Shown here one piece after another: positions 51,379 to 60,531 of a stretch of 64,000 nucleotides of DNA. The DNA lies in contig CAVWKS010000026.1 in the NCBI GenBank assembly GCA_963755635.1, positions 1 to 64,000 of the forward strand, written 5' to 3'. Both the position numbers and the translations under genes were made by a program. Under the pieces are notes generated by a model. The model saw only the letters and a list, made by a program, of their open reading frames with translations, was not told the origin of the DNA and did no database searches. Each line of letters begins with the position of its first letter. The stretch's first letter is position 1. Source of the stretch: AC-32 sp963755635. GTDB taxonomy: Bacteria > Actinomycetota > Thermoleophilia > Gaiellales > Gaiellaceae.

Positions 51379-51930
51379 ATGGTTGCCCGAGCAGTCGAGC
51401 ACGCAGATCGGCGCCTGCACGACCTCCGCAGGGAGGAGTGGGAGGACGCAGCGGTCGCGGTCACGGCGTTCGGGCTTGCGGTCGCCGCCGCGTCACTTCG
51501 TCCCACCCTTGCGCTGCCGCTCTTCCTCGGCGGGTTGATGCTCGCCGGGCGCGCCGCTCTCGCCGGCTGGCGGCGCTGGGATCTGCTCGACCGGCTCCTC
51601 GTCGACCCCGATGCGCAGGCCATCCCGGAAGTGCGCGCGCTCGCCGAACGAGAGGCGACCATGACCAACCGCCGCTCGCTCAGCAGCGCGATCCGGATAC
51701 GCCTCCAGCGTGCGGAGAACCCCCGGATCGTGGCCAACGCCGATCAGTTCGCCGCGCTGGCGGACGAGCTGGCCGACCCGCAGCTCGAGCTGGATCCCGC
51801 CCGCGCCGCCGCTTGCTCGCGGCTCCTGACGGACGACGTCGCGAGCCCGCTCTTCAATTTCACGCTGCCGGCAGAGGACGTTCGCTCGCGGCTCGTTCAG
51901 ATCCGGTCCGGCTTTCACCAGCGGGATTAG
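51379..51930 (+). CDS. Hypothetical protein with an N-terminal membrane hairpin
   Basis: A 183-aa protein. A charged N-terminus (MVARAVEHADRRLHDLRREE) precedes two close hydrophobic segments (AVTAFGLAVAAASL, then TLALPLFLGGLMLAGRAALA, about 28-62). A soluble domain follows (TMTNRRSLSSAIRIRLQRAE, RIVANADQFAALADELADP). No catalytic motif is seen. It is in a separate unit before the P-type ATPase. Function unknown. Confidence 0.65.
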   Translation: MVARAVEHADRRLHDLRREEWEDAAVAVTAFGLAVAAASLRPTLALPLFLGGLMLAGRAALAGWRRWDLLDRLLVDPDAQAIPEVRALAEREATMTNRRSLSSAIRIRLQRAENPRIVANADQFAALADELADPQLELDPARAAACSRLLTDDVASPLFNFTLPAEDVRSRLVQIRSGFHQRD

Positions 51931-52031
51931 CGCGGCGAGCCAGTTCCCCGATTCGGCCTGCGGCGAATTACAGAGCAGGGAGTACGGTTCTGCCTGATGC
52001 ACGATCCGATGGCGCTCACGATGATTTAGAG

Positions 52032-54757
52032 ATGAGCGCCGAGGAGCAACGGCGGTCGCCGACGACTCGCGCGCCGACGCGCGCGCGGATCCGGCGCAGC
52101 TCTTCCGGGAGCTGCGCAGCTCGCCCAAAGGACTGACGACTCGCGAGGCGTCCAGGCGGCTCACCGCCTACGGTCCCAACGAGCTGGAGCGCCGCGGAGG
52201 CCCGACCTGGCCGAGGCAGGTGCTGGCGCAGCTGATCCATCCGCTGGCGCTCCTCCTCTGGCTGGCCGCGGCGCTCTCGTTCGCAACCGGCACGCCCATC
52301 CTCGGCGAGGCGATCGTCGCGGTCATCCTCCTGAACGCCGCCTTTGCGTTCGCGCAGGAGCGGCAGGCCGAGCGGGCGATCGAGGCGCTGCGCACCTACC
52401 TGCCGCAGCAGGCGAGCGTCCTGCGGGACGGGCAGGCGCAGGAGATCGAGGCGAGAGAGCTCGTCCCGGGCGACGTGCTGCTCCTCGCGGAGGGCGACCG
52501 CGTCTCGGCCGACGCGCGGCTGCTCGAAGGGGCGCTCGAGGTCGATCTGTCGACGCTGACCGGAGAATCGCAGCCGGTCTACCGCTCGGCGGAGTTCGTG
52601 GACGAGACCGGCCCGGTCCTCGAGGCGCGCGACGTCGTCTTCAGCGGCTCGAGCTGCGTCGGGGGTGAGGCGAAGGCGCTGATCGTCTCGACAGGGATGC
52701 AGACCGAGCTCGGCCGGATCGCGGCCATGACCGAGAACGTCAAGACCGAGCCGAGCCCGCTCGAGCAGCAGGTCCGCCGCGTCGCGTGGCTGATCTCGCT
52801 CGTGGCCGTTGCCGTCGGCCTCGCGTTCCTGCCGATCGGATACTTCGCGGCTGGGCTGTCGCTGAAGGACGCGGCGACCTTCGCCATCGGACTGATCGTC
52901 GCGAACGTGCCCGAGGGGCTGCTGCCGACGATCACGCTCGCGCTGGCCGTCGGCGTGGCGAGCCTCGCCCGGCGCGGCGCGCTCGTGAAGCGGCTGAGCG
53001 CCGTCGAGACCCTCGGCTCGGCAGGCGTGATCTGCACGGACAAGACGGGAACGCTGACGCAGAACCGGATGCGCGCCATGCGCGTCTGGACGCCGCTCGG
53101 CGAGACCGACCTCGAGGTCGGAAACGGCGACGGCAATCCGCTCCTGACGCTGCTCGGCCGGGCGATCGCCTCGTGCTCGTCCGCCGAGCTCGCCGGCGAG
53201 CCGAACAAGTCACGCGGTGAGGCAACCGAGATCGGAATGCTGGAGACCGCGCGCGCACTAGGCATAGACGTCGAGGTGCGGCGGCGCGAGCTCGCCCGCC
53301 GCCAGCTGTACCGGTTCGACCCGAAGCTCCGCCTGATGTCGACCGTGGACGAGCGGGCCGACGGCACGCTGACAGTCCATGCGAAGGGCGCTCCGGAGGA
53401 GGTGCTCGCCCGCTGCACCGCGATCGGCGGCCGGGAGAACCATCGCCCGATCACGATGGCCGACCGGGCCGAAGTGCTGGAGGTGCTCGACTCGTACGCG
53501 AAACAGGGCCTGCGCGTGCTGGCCGTGGCCCGCAGGCGGCTGCCGGACGGCGCCGTGCCGCCCGAGCGCAGGGAGGACGCCGAAACCGAGCTCTGCCTCC
53601 TCGGGCTCGTCGCCCTGTTCGACCCGCCGCGGCCGGAGGTGGCCGACGCGGTCGCCGAGTGCCACAGCGCCGGCATCCGGATCGTCGTCATCACCGGCGA
53701 CTACGGCCCGACCGCGGCGCAGATCGCGCGGCGCGTCGGGATCGCGCGAAACGGTGCCCACGTCGTCACGGGCGAGCAGCTCGAAGCGATGAGCGAGGAG
53801 CAGCTCGACACGCTTCTTCGGGACGGGGAGGAGCTCGTCTTCGCCCGCAGCTCCCCGGAGGCGAAGCTCCGGATCACGGACGCGCTGCAGGCGGAGGGGC
53901 AGGTCGTGGCGATGACCGGCGACGGCGTCAACGACGCGCCGGCCCTGCGGCGGGCGGACATCGGCGTCGCGATGGGCGTCGCCGGCACGGACGTCGCCCG
54001 CGAGGCGGCGACGATGGTGCTCACGGACGACAACTTCGCGACGATCGTCGCGGCCGTCGAAGCGGGACGTCAGGTCTTCGACAACGTCCGCAAGTTCATC
54101 CTCTACATCTTCGCCCACGCGACTCCCGAGGTCGTGCCGTTTCTCGTCTTCGCGCTCTCGGGCGGCGCGATTCCGCTGCCTCTGACCGTCTTGCAGATCC
54201 TCGCGATCGACCTCGGCACCGAGATCCTGCCGGCGCTCGCGCTCGGCCGCGAGCCACCGGAGCCCGGGCTGATGGATCGTCCTCCGCGGTCCCGCTCGGA
54301 GGGCGTGATCACCGGCTCGCTGCTCAGGCGTGCCTGGCTCTTCCTCGGCCTGATCGAGGCCGTGCTCGTCCTCTTCGGCTTCTTCTTCGTGCTCGTCGGC
54401 GCGGGCTGGCACCTGGACGACGTCGTCTCGGCCGGGCACCCGCTGCACAGCGCGTACCTGCGGGCGACCACGATGACGTTCGCCGGGATCGTCGCCTGTC
54501 AGATCGGCACTGCGATCGCGGCGCGGACAGAACACGCGTCGCTCCGCTCGGTCGGCTTCTTCACCAACCGCCTGCTGCTCTGGGGCATCGCCTCGGAGAT
54601 CGTCTTCGCGGCGGCCGTCATCTTCGTCCCGGCGCTGCAGCACGTCTTCGGAACGGCCGCGCTCAAGCCCGTCGACCTCGCGGTGCTGGCGCCGTTCCCG
54701 CTGATCGTGTGGGGCGCCGACGAGCTGCGCCGGTACGTCCTGCGCTCGCGGCATTAG
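52032..54757 (+). CDS. P-type cation-transporting ATPase, P2 type (frameshifted near the N-terminus)
   Basis: About 908 aa after repair. The cation-ATPase N-domain (LFRELRSSPKGLTTREASRR, LTAYGPNELERRGG) precedes the pump. Motifs: LTGESQPV (dephosphorylation), VANVPEGLLPTITLALAVGV (ion-binding helix 4), ICTDKTGTLTQNRM (phospho-Asp), KGAPEEVL and MTGDGVNDAPALRRADIGVA. PEGLL in helix 4 is typical of the P2 group (Ca2+, Na+/K+ type) rather than heavy-metal pumps. The frame carrying these has no start before a GTG at 52220, which would delete the N-domain. The ATG at 52032 is in another frame; the span is 3n+2, so one base is probably missing near 52050-52075. Confidence 0.88.
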
Positions 54758-54807
54758 TAGTCGCGTCTTGGTGGCGGTTGTGCTCGAGTCCCGCACGCCG
54801 CCTAGGT

Positions 54808-55689
54808 TTATGGCTCTCGTGCGCGGCGTTCGCTCAGCGTTGCGTTGAGCTCCGCGGACACCACCATCAGCCGGCCCACGAGCACCAGCGAGAAGAGCAG
54901 CGCAGTGGCGATCCCGAGCGCGCCGTAGGTGTTGGCGCGGTTCTCGACGAGGCGGGTCGTGATGTAGACGTTGAAGACGTTGACGAACAGAAGCCCGACG
55001 CCGAACAAGAGCGCCCCGGGGAGGAGCCGCGGCCACCGAACATCGCTGTGAGGAAGTTGCACGGAGACCGCAAGCCACGAGCCCCCGACGAGCAAGAGGT
55101 AGACGAGCAGCGCGGCGAGCCCACCGAATTGATCTCCCCGGCGGATCCAGCCAACGATCTCCACTGCCCCGAGCTCGAGGAGCAGCGCCGTCGCGAACAC
55201 GCCGATTCCCAGCCACGTAACCCGTACGCCGCGGCCCGAGCCGCGCCAGGCGATCGCATGCACCTTCGCGATCGCGCGATAGAGGGTGCCCATTGCGTAG
55301 AGCACGGCGGGGACCATCAGCAGGAAGACGAGGCCACGGTGGCGGCCCGAGGCCGTCGAGGCGACCTCGGAGGCAATCAGGCCGTGCAGGCCGGCCTCCT
55401 CGGCGACCTTACTGGGGCTCTTGTCGACGCTTCCCGCGTAGAGGCCGAGGCCGGAGACGAGGAGGAGAGCAGTCGGGAGCAGGAAGACGAACAGCCGGTA
55501 CGCGAGCGCTCCCGCGAGCAGCCCGCCTCCGATGGCCGAGTCCCGCTCGACGACCCCGAGCCCGAGGTCGAGCGAGGAGTGGCGGGCGCGCGCCTCGTCT
55601 GTGTAGGCCCGGACGCCGCGCGCCCACTCGGCCAGGCGGGCGTACCGTCCCGTTGCCGGGGGTTCGAGCGGCTTGCGGGCATCGGCCAC
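54808..55689 (-). CDS. YihY/BrkB-family membrane protein
   Basis: A 293-aa protein with six helices. The cytoplasmic N-terminus has ARHSSLDLGLGVVERDSAIG; the family core appears in LLAGALAYRLFVFLLPTALL, MVPAVLYAMGTLYRAIAKVH and the C-terminal VNVFNVYITTRLVENRANTY followed by LGIATALLFSLVLVGRLMVV. YihY proteins were once called ribonuclease BN in error; function is unresolved, possibly an envelope or transport role. It is separated by only 3 bp from the gene upstream, so it is in one operon with the Vps62-like gene. Confidence 0.9.
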   Translation of the reverse strand: MADARKPLEPPATGRYARLAEWARGVRAYTDEARARHSSLDLGLGVVERDSAIGGGLLAGALAYRLFVFLLPTALLLVSGLGLYAGSVDKSPSKVAEEAGLHGLIASEVASTASGRHRGLVFLLMVPAVLYAMGTLYRAIAKVHAIAWRGSGRGVRVTWLGIGVFATALLLELGAVEIVGWIRRGDQFGGLAALLVYLLLVGGSWLAVSVQLPHSDVRWPRLLPGALLFGVGLLFVNVFNVYITTRLVENRANTYGALGIATALLFSLVLVGRLMVVSAELNATLSERRAREP

Positions 55690-55692
55690 GAC

Positions 55693-57708
55693 TCAACCTT
55701 TGGTCGTTGGCGAGAGCTCGATCTCCGCGGGCAGCATGCTGAGCTCGCTCTCGTCCTCGAGCTCGCCACGGGTCCTGGCGTCGAAGTATGCGTAGGCGGT
55801 GGTGAGCGCGACGAACGGCATCGCCACCGCGTAGACGAACCCTGCGATCACGTTCACGAGCCAGAAGGGCGCGCTGGTGACGAGGATGAGCAGCGCACCG
55901 AGCAGCGGGCCGGCGACGACGACCAGGGCGCCCCCCGCGACGATCAGCGAGGTGACCTTGAGCCATCGCTTGCGCACCAGTCGCCCGCTGCGGCGCAAGG
56001 CCCCGGCTCCCGACAGGTCCTCGAGCTCGATCGCCGGCACGATCAGAGCCCACCGGCCGGCCAGCCACACCGCGATCGGGACCAGGAAGATCGAGCTCGC
56101 GAGCAGCGAGACGACGACGGACGCGACGAGCAGCGCTCCAAGGAGCGGCGCGACGCTGTCGGCGGCGAGGCGATAGGCGGCGGCAGGCCCGACCGGTTGG
56201 CCTTCGTCGATCCGGACGAGAGCCCGCGCAGAGGCGGCCTGGACGAGCCCGAGGCCGAGCAGCGCCAACGCGGTTCCGATTGCGAGCACGAGGAGCGCGA
56301 GAAGCCCGCTGTTCTCGCCGCCCGTCTGGACGCCGAGGATGCTGGTCGCGTGGAGGAAGAGGGCCTGCAGGAGCGTGATGAGCAGCGAGATCGGGATGAA
56401 GACGAGACCGATCCCTACGAAAAGCCGGATCCGCTGAACGTACATCCGCCCGGAGGCAGAGAGGATCTGGCCCCAGGACCGCCGGCGGGCCACGCGGAGC
56501 GGAGCGGCCGGCCGCCACGTCGCTCGTGAGATCAGGATGACCACGAGCAGTCCGAGGCCCGCGAGTACCAGGCCGAACGCGACCGGCTTGGCGACGAGCT
56601 GAACGAGTGCCCTCGACCCGCGCCCGATCGCACCGCAGAAGAAGTCGGTCGCGCCGTTCCCGAACGCGCTGCCGGCGGGTACCGTGTAGCTCCGCGGGCG
56701 CCAGTCCTCCGACCAACGGATCGGCTCGGTCCATTGGGTCTTGAGATTCGGCCCGGTCGGGCCGTTGAAGAACGCCGGCCGGCGCTCTCCCCAGCGGCCT
56801 TCGAACGCGATCCAGGGGAAGTCCGCCCGCGCTTGGGCGGGCTCACTCGGGACCGTCTCCACGGCCGGTCGGATGTCGAAGGTCGGTCCACGCGTGTCGT
56901 CGCAGCCGACGCCCTCCGAAGCTGAGCTGCCGAGGTAGAGCGCCTCGCCGTAGAAGTTCGCGTGCGATCCCGCGGCCGGGTGGACGACCGGGTGCGTCCC
57001 GTCGACCCGCTCGAGCTTGTCGTCGGTCCAGGCGGCCCGCTCCGCGCCCTCGTGCTGGCTGTATCCGACCTCGACCGGCGCCTGCTTCAGCGCCTGGGCC
57101 GGCGTCGAGGCGTCGAAGACGAGCTGGATCATCTCCCAGTCGCCCTCGTGCAGGTTGTTCCAGTCGTTGAAGACGTAGAAGAACCAGTACTGGAGCGCAA
57201 GCTTCCCCGGCCGCTCGGCGTCGGTCGCGACGTGCGCGTAGACGACCGGTGTCTGCCCCTCGACGAGCCTTCGTTCCCAGCGCAGGTAGTCGCAGCCCGG
57301 CTCGAGCGCGCTCCCCGGGAAGTCGAGGTGGTAGTCGAAGAGACCGTTCGAGAGGTCCTTCGCAGTCGGGCCGATCTTGACCAGGTCGCCGGGGCCCCAG
57401 GGCCCGCGCAGGGCAACGGTGGGCTCGCCGAAGAGCAGGTTGACGTTGATCGGCAGGTACGGCTTTCCCGGCTGGCAGTCGGTGTGTGAGACGAGCCTCA
57501 CGACGGGCGCGTATCGCTGCGCAAGCGCTGCCTCCTGGGCCCGGTCGCCTGCTGCTGCGGGTGCCACGACGAGCGCCGCGAACGCGACGAGCGTCACAGC
57601 TACGAGCCGCGTCAAGCCGCTGGCTCCGAGGCGCACGACGACAATGATCGGCCCGGGAGGACCGCGACCGCGGCCGGCAGCACGTTTCCTATCGCTTGGC
57701 CAGCCCAC
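55693..57708 (-). CDS. Vps62-like exported domain fused to a multi-helix membrane domain
   Basis: A 671-aa protein. A signal sequence or first helix (LTRLVAVTLVAFAALVVAPA) leads to an exported domain of about 330 aa: AQRYAPVVRLVSHTDCQPGK, LQYWFFYVFNDWNNLHEGDW, EMIQLVFDAS, HPVVHPAAGSHANFY. The HEGDWE and AAGSHA motifs match Vps62-related proteins. From about 380, a membrane half with about seven helices resembles the DUF7544/GPDPase-type membrane domain (RIRLFVGIGLVFIPISLLIT, GRWALIVPAIELEDLSGAGA). A GTG at 57636 is an alternative start. It is probably an envelope protein acting with YihY; the fusion is unusual. Confidence 0.8.
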   Translation of the reverse strand: MGWPSDRKRAAGRGRGPPGPIIVVVRLGASGLTRLVAVTLVAFAALVVAPAAAGDRAQEAALAQRYAPVVRLVSHTDCQPGKPYLPINVNLLFGEPTVALRGPWGPGDLVKIGPTAKDLSNGLFDYHLDFPGSALEPGCDYLRWERRLVEGQTPVVYAHVATDAERPGKLALQYWFFYVFNDWNNLHEGDWEMIQLVFDASTPAQALKQAPVEVGYSQHEGAERAAWTDDKLERVDGTHPVVHPAAGSHANFYGEALYLGSSASEGVGCDDTRGPTFDIRPAVETVPSEPAQARADFPWIAFEGRWGERRPAFFNGPTGPNLKTQWTEPIRWSEDWRPRSYTVPAGSAFGNGATDFFCGAIGRGSRALVQLVAKPVAFGLVLAGLGLLVVILISRATWRPAAPLRVARRRSWGQILSASGRMYVQRIRLFVGIGLVFIPISLLITLLQALFLHATSILGVQTGGENSGLLALLVLAIGTALALLGLGLVQAASARALVRIDEGQPVGPAAAYRLAADSVAPLLGALLVASVVVSLLASSIFLVPIAVWLAGRWALIVPAIELEDLSGAGALRRSGRLVRKRWLKVTSLIVAGGALVVVAGPLLGALLILVTSAPFWLVNVIAGFVYAVAMPFVALTTAYAYFDARTRGELEDESELSMLPAEIELSPTTKG

Positions 57709-57847
57709 GCCCTATCAGCGCCACGGAGACTCACCCCGTGGAAGCTACAACGCTCAGCGCCGGGTCGGCATCTGGCTCTTGGTTGCGCGACCGACGCAGA
57801 TGCCGGCACAGCCTCAGCCGTAGAGCGGCGAGGGCAACCGGGCCTTC

Positions 57848-58522
57848 TCAGCGACCCGTGCCCGACGAGCCCGGCGCGACGAGGCCGGTTTCGTAGGCGT
57901 AGATCACGGCTTGAACCCGATCGCGGAGATCGAGCTTCTGGAGGATGCGCGCGACGTGTGTCTTTGCCGTCGCTTCGCTGATCACCAGCCGGCGGCAGAT
58001 CTCCGGGTTGGAGAGGCCGCGCGCGAGGAGGTCGAGGACCTCTTGCTCGCGCGGCGTCAGCTGGTCCAGCTCGGGTGACGGTGCAGGCGGTGAAGCGGGT
58101 GACTGCCGGGCGAATTCCTCGATCACCGCGCGCGTGATCGCCGGAGCGAGCAGCGACTCGCCGCTTGCGACGATGCGGACGGCGGCGGCGATCTCCTCCG
58201 GCGGGGCGTCCTTGAGCATGAAGCCGCTGGCTCCGGCACGCAATGCCTCGTAGACGTAGTTGTCGAGCCCGAAGGTGGTCAGGATCAGCACGCGCGTCTC
58301 GGGCCGCTCGCGGACGATGCGCCTGGTCGCCTCGATCCCGTCGAGCACCGGCATGCGAATGTCCATCAGCACGACGTCGGGCTCGAGCCGGCGAGCGACC
58401 GAGACGGCGTCCTCGCCGTCGCCCGCCTCGCCGACCACGCTCGCGTCGGGCTCAGCTTCGAGGATCTTGCGCAGGCCGACGCGGACGAGCGCCTGGTCGT
58501 CGGCGATCAGAACGCTCGTCAT
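57848..58522 (-). CDS. LuxR/NarL-family response regulator
   Basis: A 224-aa DNA-binding regulator. Receiver: VLIADDQALVRVGLRKILEA, phospho-Asp54 (VVLMDIRMPVLDGIEATRRI), the Thr in VLILTTFGLD and the Lys in SGFMLKDAPP. HTH: LTPREQEVLDLLARGLSNPE, ICRRLVISEATAKTHVARIL. The start ATG overlaps the kinase stop by 4 bp. It is most similar in layout to DesR/LiaR-type regulators. The divergent membrane gene at 59820 is a candidate target, with a palindrome between. Confidence 0.95.
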   Translation of the reverse strand: MTSVLIADDQALVRVGLRKILEAEPDASVVGEAGDGEDAVSVARRLEPDVVLMDIRMPVLDGIEATRRIVRERPETRVLILTTFGLDNYVYEALRAGASGFMLKDAPPEEIAAAVRIVASGESLLAPAITRAVIEEFARQSPASPPAPSPELDQLTPREQEVLDLLARGLSNPEICRRLVISEATAKTHVARILQKLDLRDRVQAVIYAYETGLVAPGSSGTGR

Positions 58523-59649
58523 CGGGTGGGCAGCAGGACACGGACGGCGAAGCCGCCGGTCGGCCGTCGGCCGGCGTCGAGGCGCCCGCCGTACAGCGCC
58601 ACTCGCTCGCGCATCCCGACCAGGCCGTGCCCGCCGCTCGCGACCGGTGCCTGCGCGCCCGCGCCGTCGTCGACGATCTCGAGCTCGAGCGAGTCCCGCC
58701 CGTAACGGACGTGGACGCTTGCCTGCGCCTGTCCGGCGTGCTTGAGCGCGTTTGTCAGAGCTTCCTGGACGATCCGGTACGCCGAGAGCTCGATCCCGAC
58801 CGGGAGCTCCCGCTTGTCGCCCTCGACGCGGAGCTCGACCGGCAATCCCGCCTCGCGCACCCGCTCGACCAGGGCCTGCAGGTCGTCGAGCCCCGGCTGC
58901 GGCGAGAGCGGATCGCCCGCGTCACTGCGGAGCATCCCGACCAGGCGGCGCATTTCGGTCAGCGCACCCCGGCCGATGCGCTCGATCGTCACGAGCACGT
59001 CCTTCGTCGACCCGCTGGTGTCGTCGAGCACCCGGCGCTCTGCCCCGGCCTGCACGACCATCATCGAGACGTTGTGGGCGATCGCGTCGTGCAGCTCGCG
59101 CGCGATCCGCGCCCGCTCCTCGACCACTGCCTCCCGGGCGGCGAGATCGCGCTCCCGCTCGGCGAGCTGGGCGCGCCGCTCGCGATCGCCGAGGACGCGG
59201 CGGACGAGCAGCATGACGACGAGCGCGACGACCGTGAACAGCGCTGTGTTCCCGGGGCTGCCCTTCGGCCCGAAGCTCGTGATGAGGAAGCCCACGCCGA
59301 GAAGCCCGAGCCCGAGCGCGAATTGCCGCGGCGTCGTCCAGACCGCGAGGGCATAGAGCGCGCAGAAGTATCCGACGCTCGCGAGGATGATCTGCGGGTC
59401 GCCCCAGAAGCCGAGCTCGATCGAGTAGAGCAGCGGCACGACGATCCCAACGAGCATCGGAGAGCGACGGCGAACGGCGATCGACGCCGTGGCGACGAAG
59501 GCGACGAACGCGGCCACAGGGCGGTGTGAGCCCGCGCTGCTCCCGAGCCAGACCTCGAGCTGGGCCGCGATCGTGAGCAGCACGGCAACGGCCAGGTCGA
59601 CGGTCGCCGGATCCGGCCGCGAGAGGGAGGGGGCAAAGCGGGTGCGCAC
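58519..59649 (-). CDS. NarL-type sensor histidine kinase (HisKA_3), multi-helix sensor
   Basis: A 376-aa membrane kinase with four to six N-terminal helices (for example VDLAVAVLLTIAAQLEVWLG, IILASVGYFCALYALAVWTT and FTVVALVVMLLVRRVLGDRE) and no large extracellular domain. The phospho-acceptor region is VEERARIARELHDAIAHNVS (His in ARELHDAIAH). The ATPase domain shows GIELSAYRIVQEALTNALKH, VDDGAGAQAP and GHGLVGMRERVALYGG. The GTG start has basic residues before helix 1. Layout resembles DesK-type kinases, which sense membrane state. It partners with the downstream regulator. Confidence 0.93.
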   Translation of the reverse strand: MRTRFAPSLSRPDPATVDLAVAVLLTIAAQLEVWLGSSAGSHRPVAAFVAFVATASIAVRRRSPMLVGIVVPLLYSIELGFWGDPQIILASVGYFCALYALAVWTTPRQFALGLGLLGVGFLITSFGPKGSPGNTALFTVVALVVMLLVRRVLGDRERRAQLAERERDLAAREAVVEERARIARELHDAIAHNVSMMVVQAGAERRVLDDTSGSTKDVLVTIERIGRGALTEMRRLVGMLRSDAGDPLSPQPGLDDLQALVERVREAGLPVELRVEGDKRELPVGIELSAYRIVQEALTNALKHAGQAQASVHVRYGRDSLELEIVDDGAGAQAPVASGGHGLVGMRERVALYGGRLDAGRRPTGGFAVRVLLPTR

Positions 59650-59682
59650 GACATGAAGGTAGACGGATTGGCTCGCGCTGTC

Positions 59683-59736
59683 ATCGGCCGATCGGCCGAT
59701 CCCGGGCCGTCCAAAGATCAGCCGGTCGGATGACCG
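59683..59736. promoter_or_regulatory. Palindromes between the histidine kinase and the divergent membrane gene
   Basis: ATCGGCCGATCGGCCGAT (59683-59700) is a perfect 18-bp palindrome made of two overlapping ATCGGCCGAT units. A second inverted repeat, CGGTC-GGAT-GACCG (59723-59736), is flanked by two AAAGATC copies. The 170-bp gap is otherwise non-coding. NarL-type regulators bind such inverted repeats, so the site may link this two-component system with the gene at 59820. Confidence 0.5.
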
Positions 59737-59819
59737 AAAGATCGCCGAGCCGGCCGACGACGCGCGGCTCGCCTCGTCGTACGGTCGTCTCGATGTCCAA
59801 TCGCCAAGGAGGAACCGAG

Positions 59820-60480
59820 ATGAAACAGCTTTGGGATCGCTGGGCGCCGCTCGCCGGAGTGCTCTCCGTCGCGTGCTCGCTCGTCGGGGTCCTGTTCGTG
59901 CTGAACCAGCCGCAGGACAAGGACTCGAACGCCAAGATCGTCGCCTACTTCGCCCAGCATTCGCATCAGGTGCGCGGCGTCGTCGGCTTCTTCGTCTTCT
60001 TCGCCGGCATCCTCTTCCTGCTTGCCTTCCTGGGCTCGCTCCGGGAGCGGCTGCTTGCCGCCGAAGGGGAGCCGGGCCGGCTCAGCACGCTTGCGTTCGG
60101 AGCGGGCATCGCGAGCCTGCCGCTCTGGGGCGTCTCGATGCTGCTCGCCAACGCGGCCAGCCTCGCCTCGGGCGAGTCCTCGAGCTTCCGGCTCGACCCG
60201 AACACTCTACCGGCTGCTCTCCACGACCGCCTACTTCGCGTGGGTCGCGGCCCTGATCGTGAGCGCCGTCGTCGTCTGGTCGACGTCGGCGCTGGCGCTG
60301 CGGACCGGGGTGCTGCCGCGGTGGTACGGGCGGCTCGGGATTGTCGCCGGCATCATGCAGCTGTTCGGGATCTTCTTCTTCCCGTTCCTCGTGTGGTGGC
60401 TGTGGATCGTCGTGACGGCCGTGTTGCTCGTCACGCGGCGCAGCCTCGCCCCGGCGCGGGCTGCTCAGCCGGCGCTTTGA
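59820..60480 (+). CDS. Hypothetical membrane protein with about six helices (frameshifted)
   Basis: About 219 aa after repair. The first half (MKQLWDRWAPLAGVLSVACS, SLVGVLFVLNQPQDKDSNAK, GVVGFFVFFAGILFLLAFLG, LAFGAGIASLPLWGVSMLLA) and the second half (YFAWVAALIVSAVVVWSTSA, LGIVAGIMQLFGIFFFPFLV, WWLWIVVTAVLLVTRR) are in different frames. They join near 60203-60210, where TYRLLSTTAYFAWV would continue the sequence; the span is 3n+1, so one extra base is likely. An AAGGAGG RBS sits 8-9 bp before the ATG. It lies divergent to a sensor kinase. Function unknown. Confidence 0.78.
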
Positions 60481-60487
60481 TCGGCTT

Positions 60488-60513
60488 CCGGGGGCGGTTA
60501 CGGCCGCCCCCGG
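60488..60513. terminator. Bidirectional hairpin terminator between convergent genes
   Basis: A perfect 10-bp stem, CCGGGGGCGG (60488-60497) and CCGCCCCCGG (60504-60513), with a 6-base loop lies 7 bp after the membrane-protein stop. It lies 18 bp below the end of the leftward aminotransferase gene. Symmetry and location suit termination from both sides. Confidence 0.8.
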
Positions 60514-60531
60514 CTGCATCCGCGCACCGCG

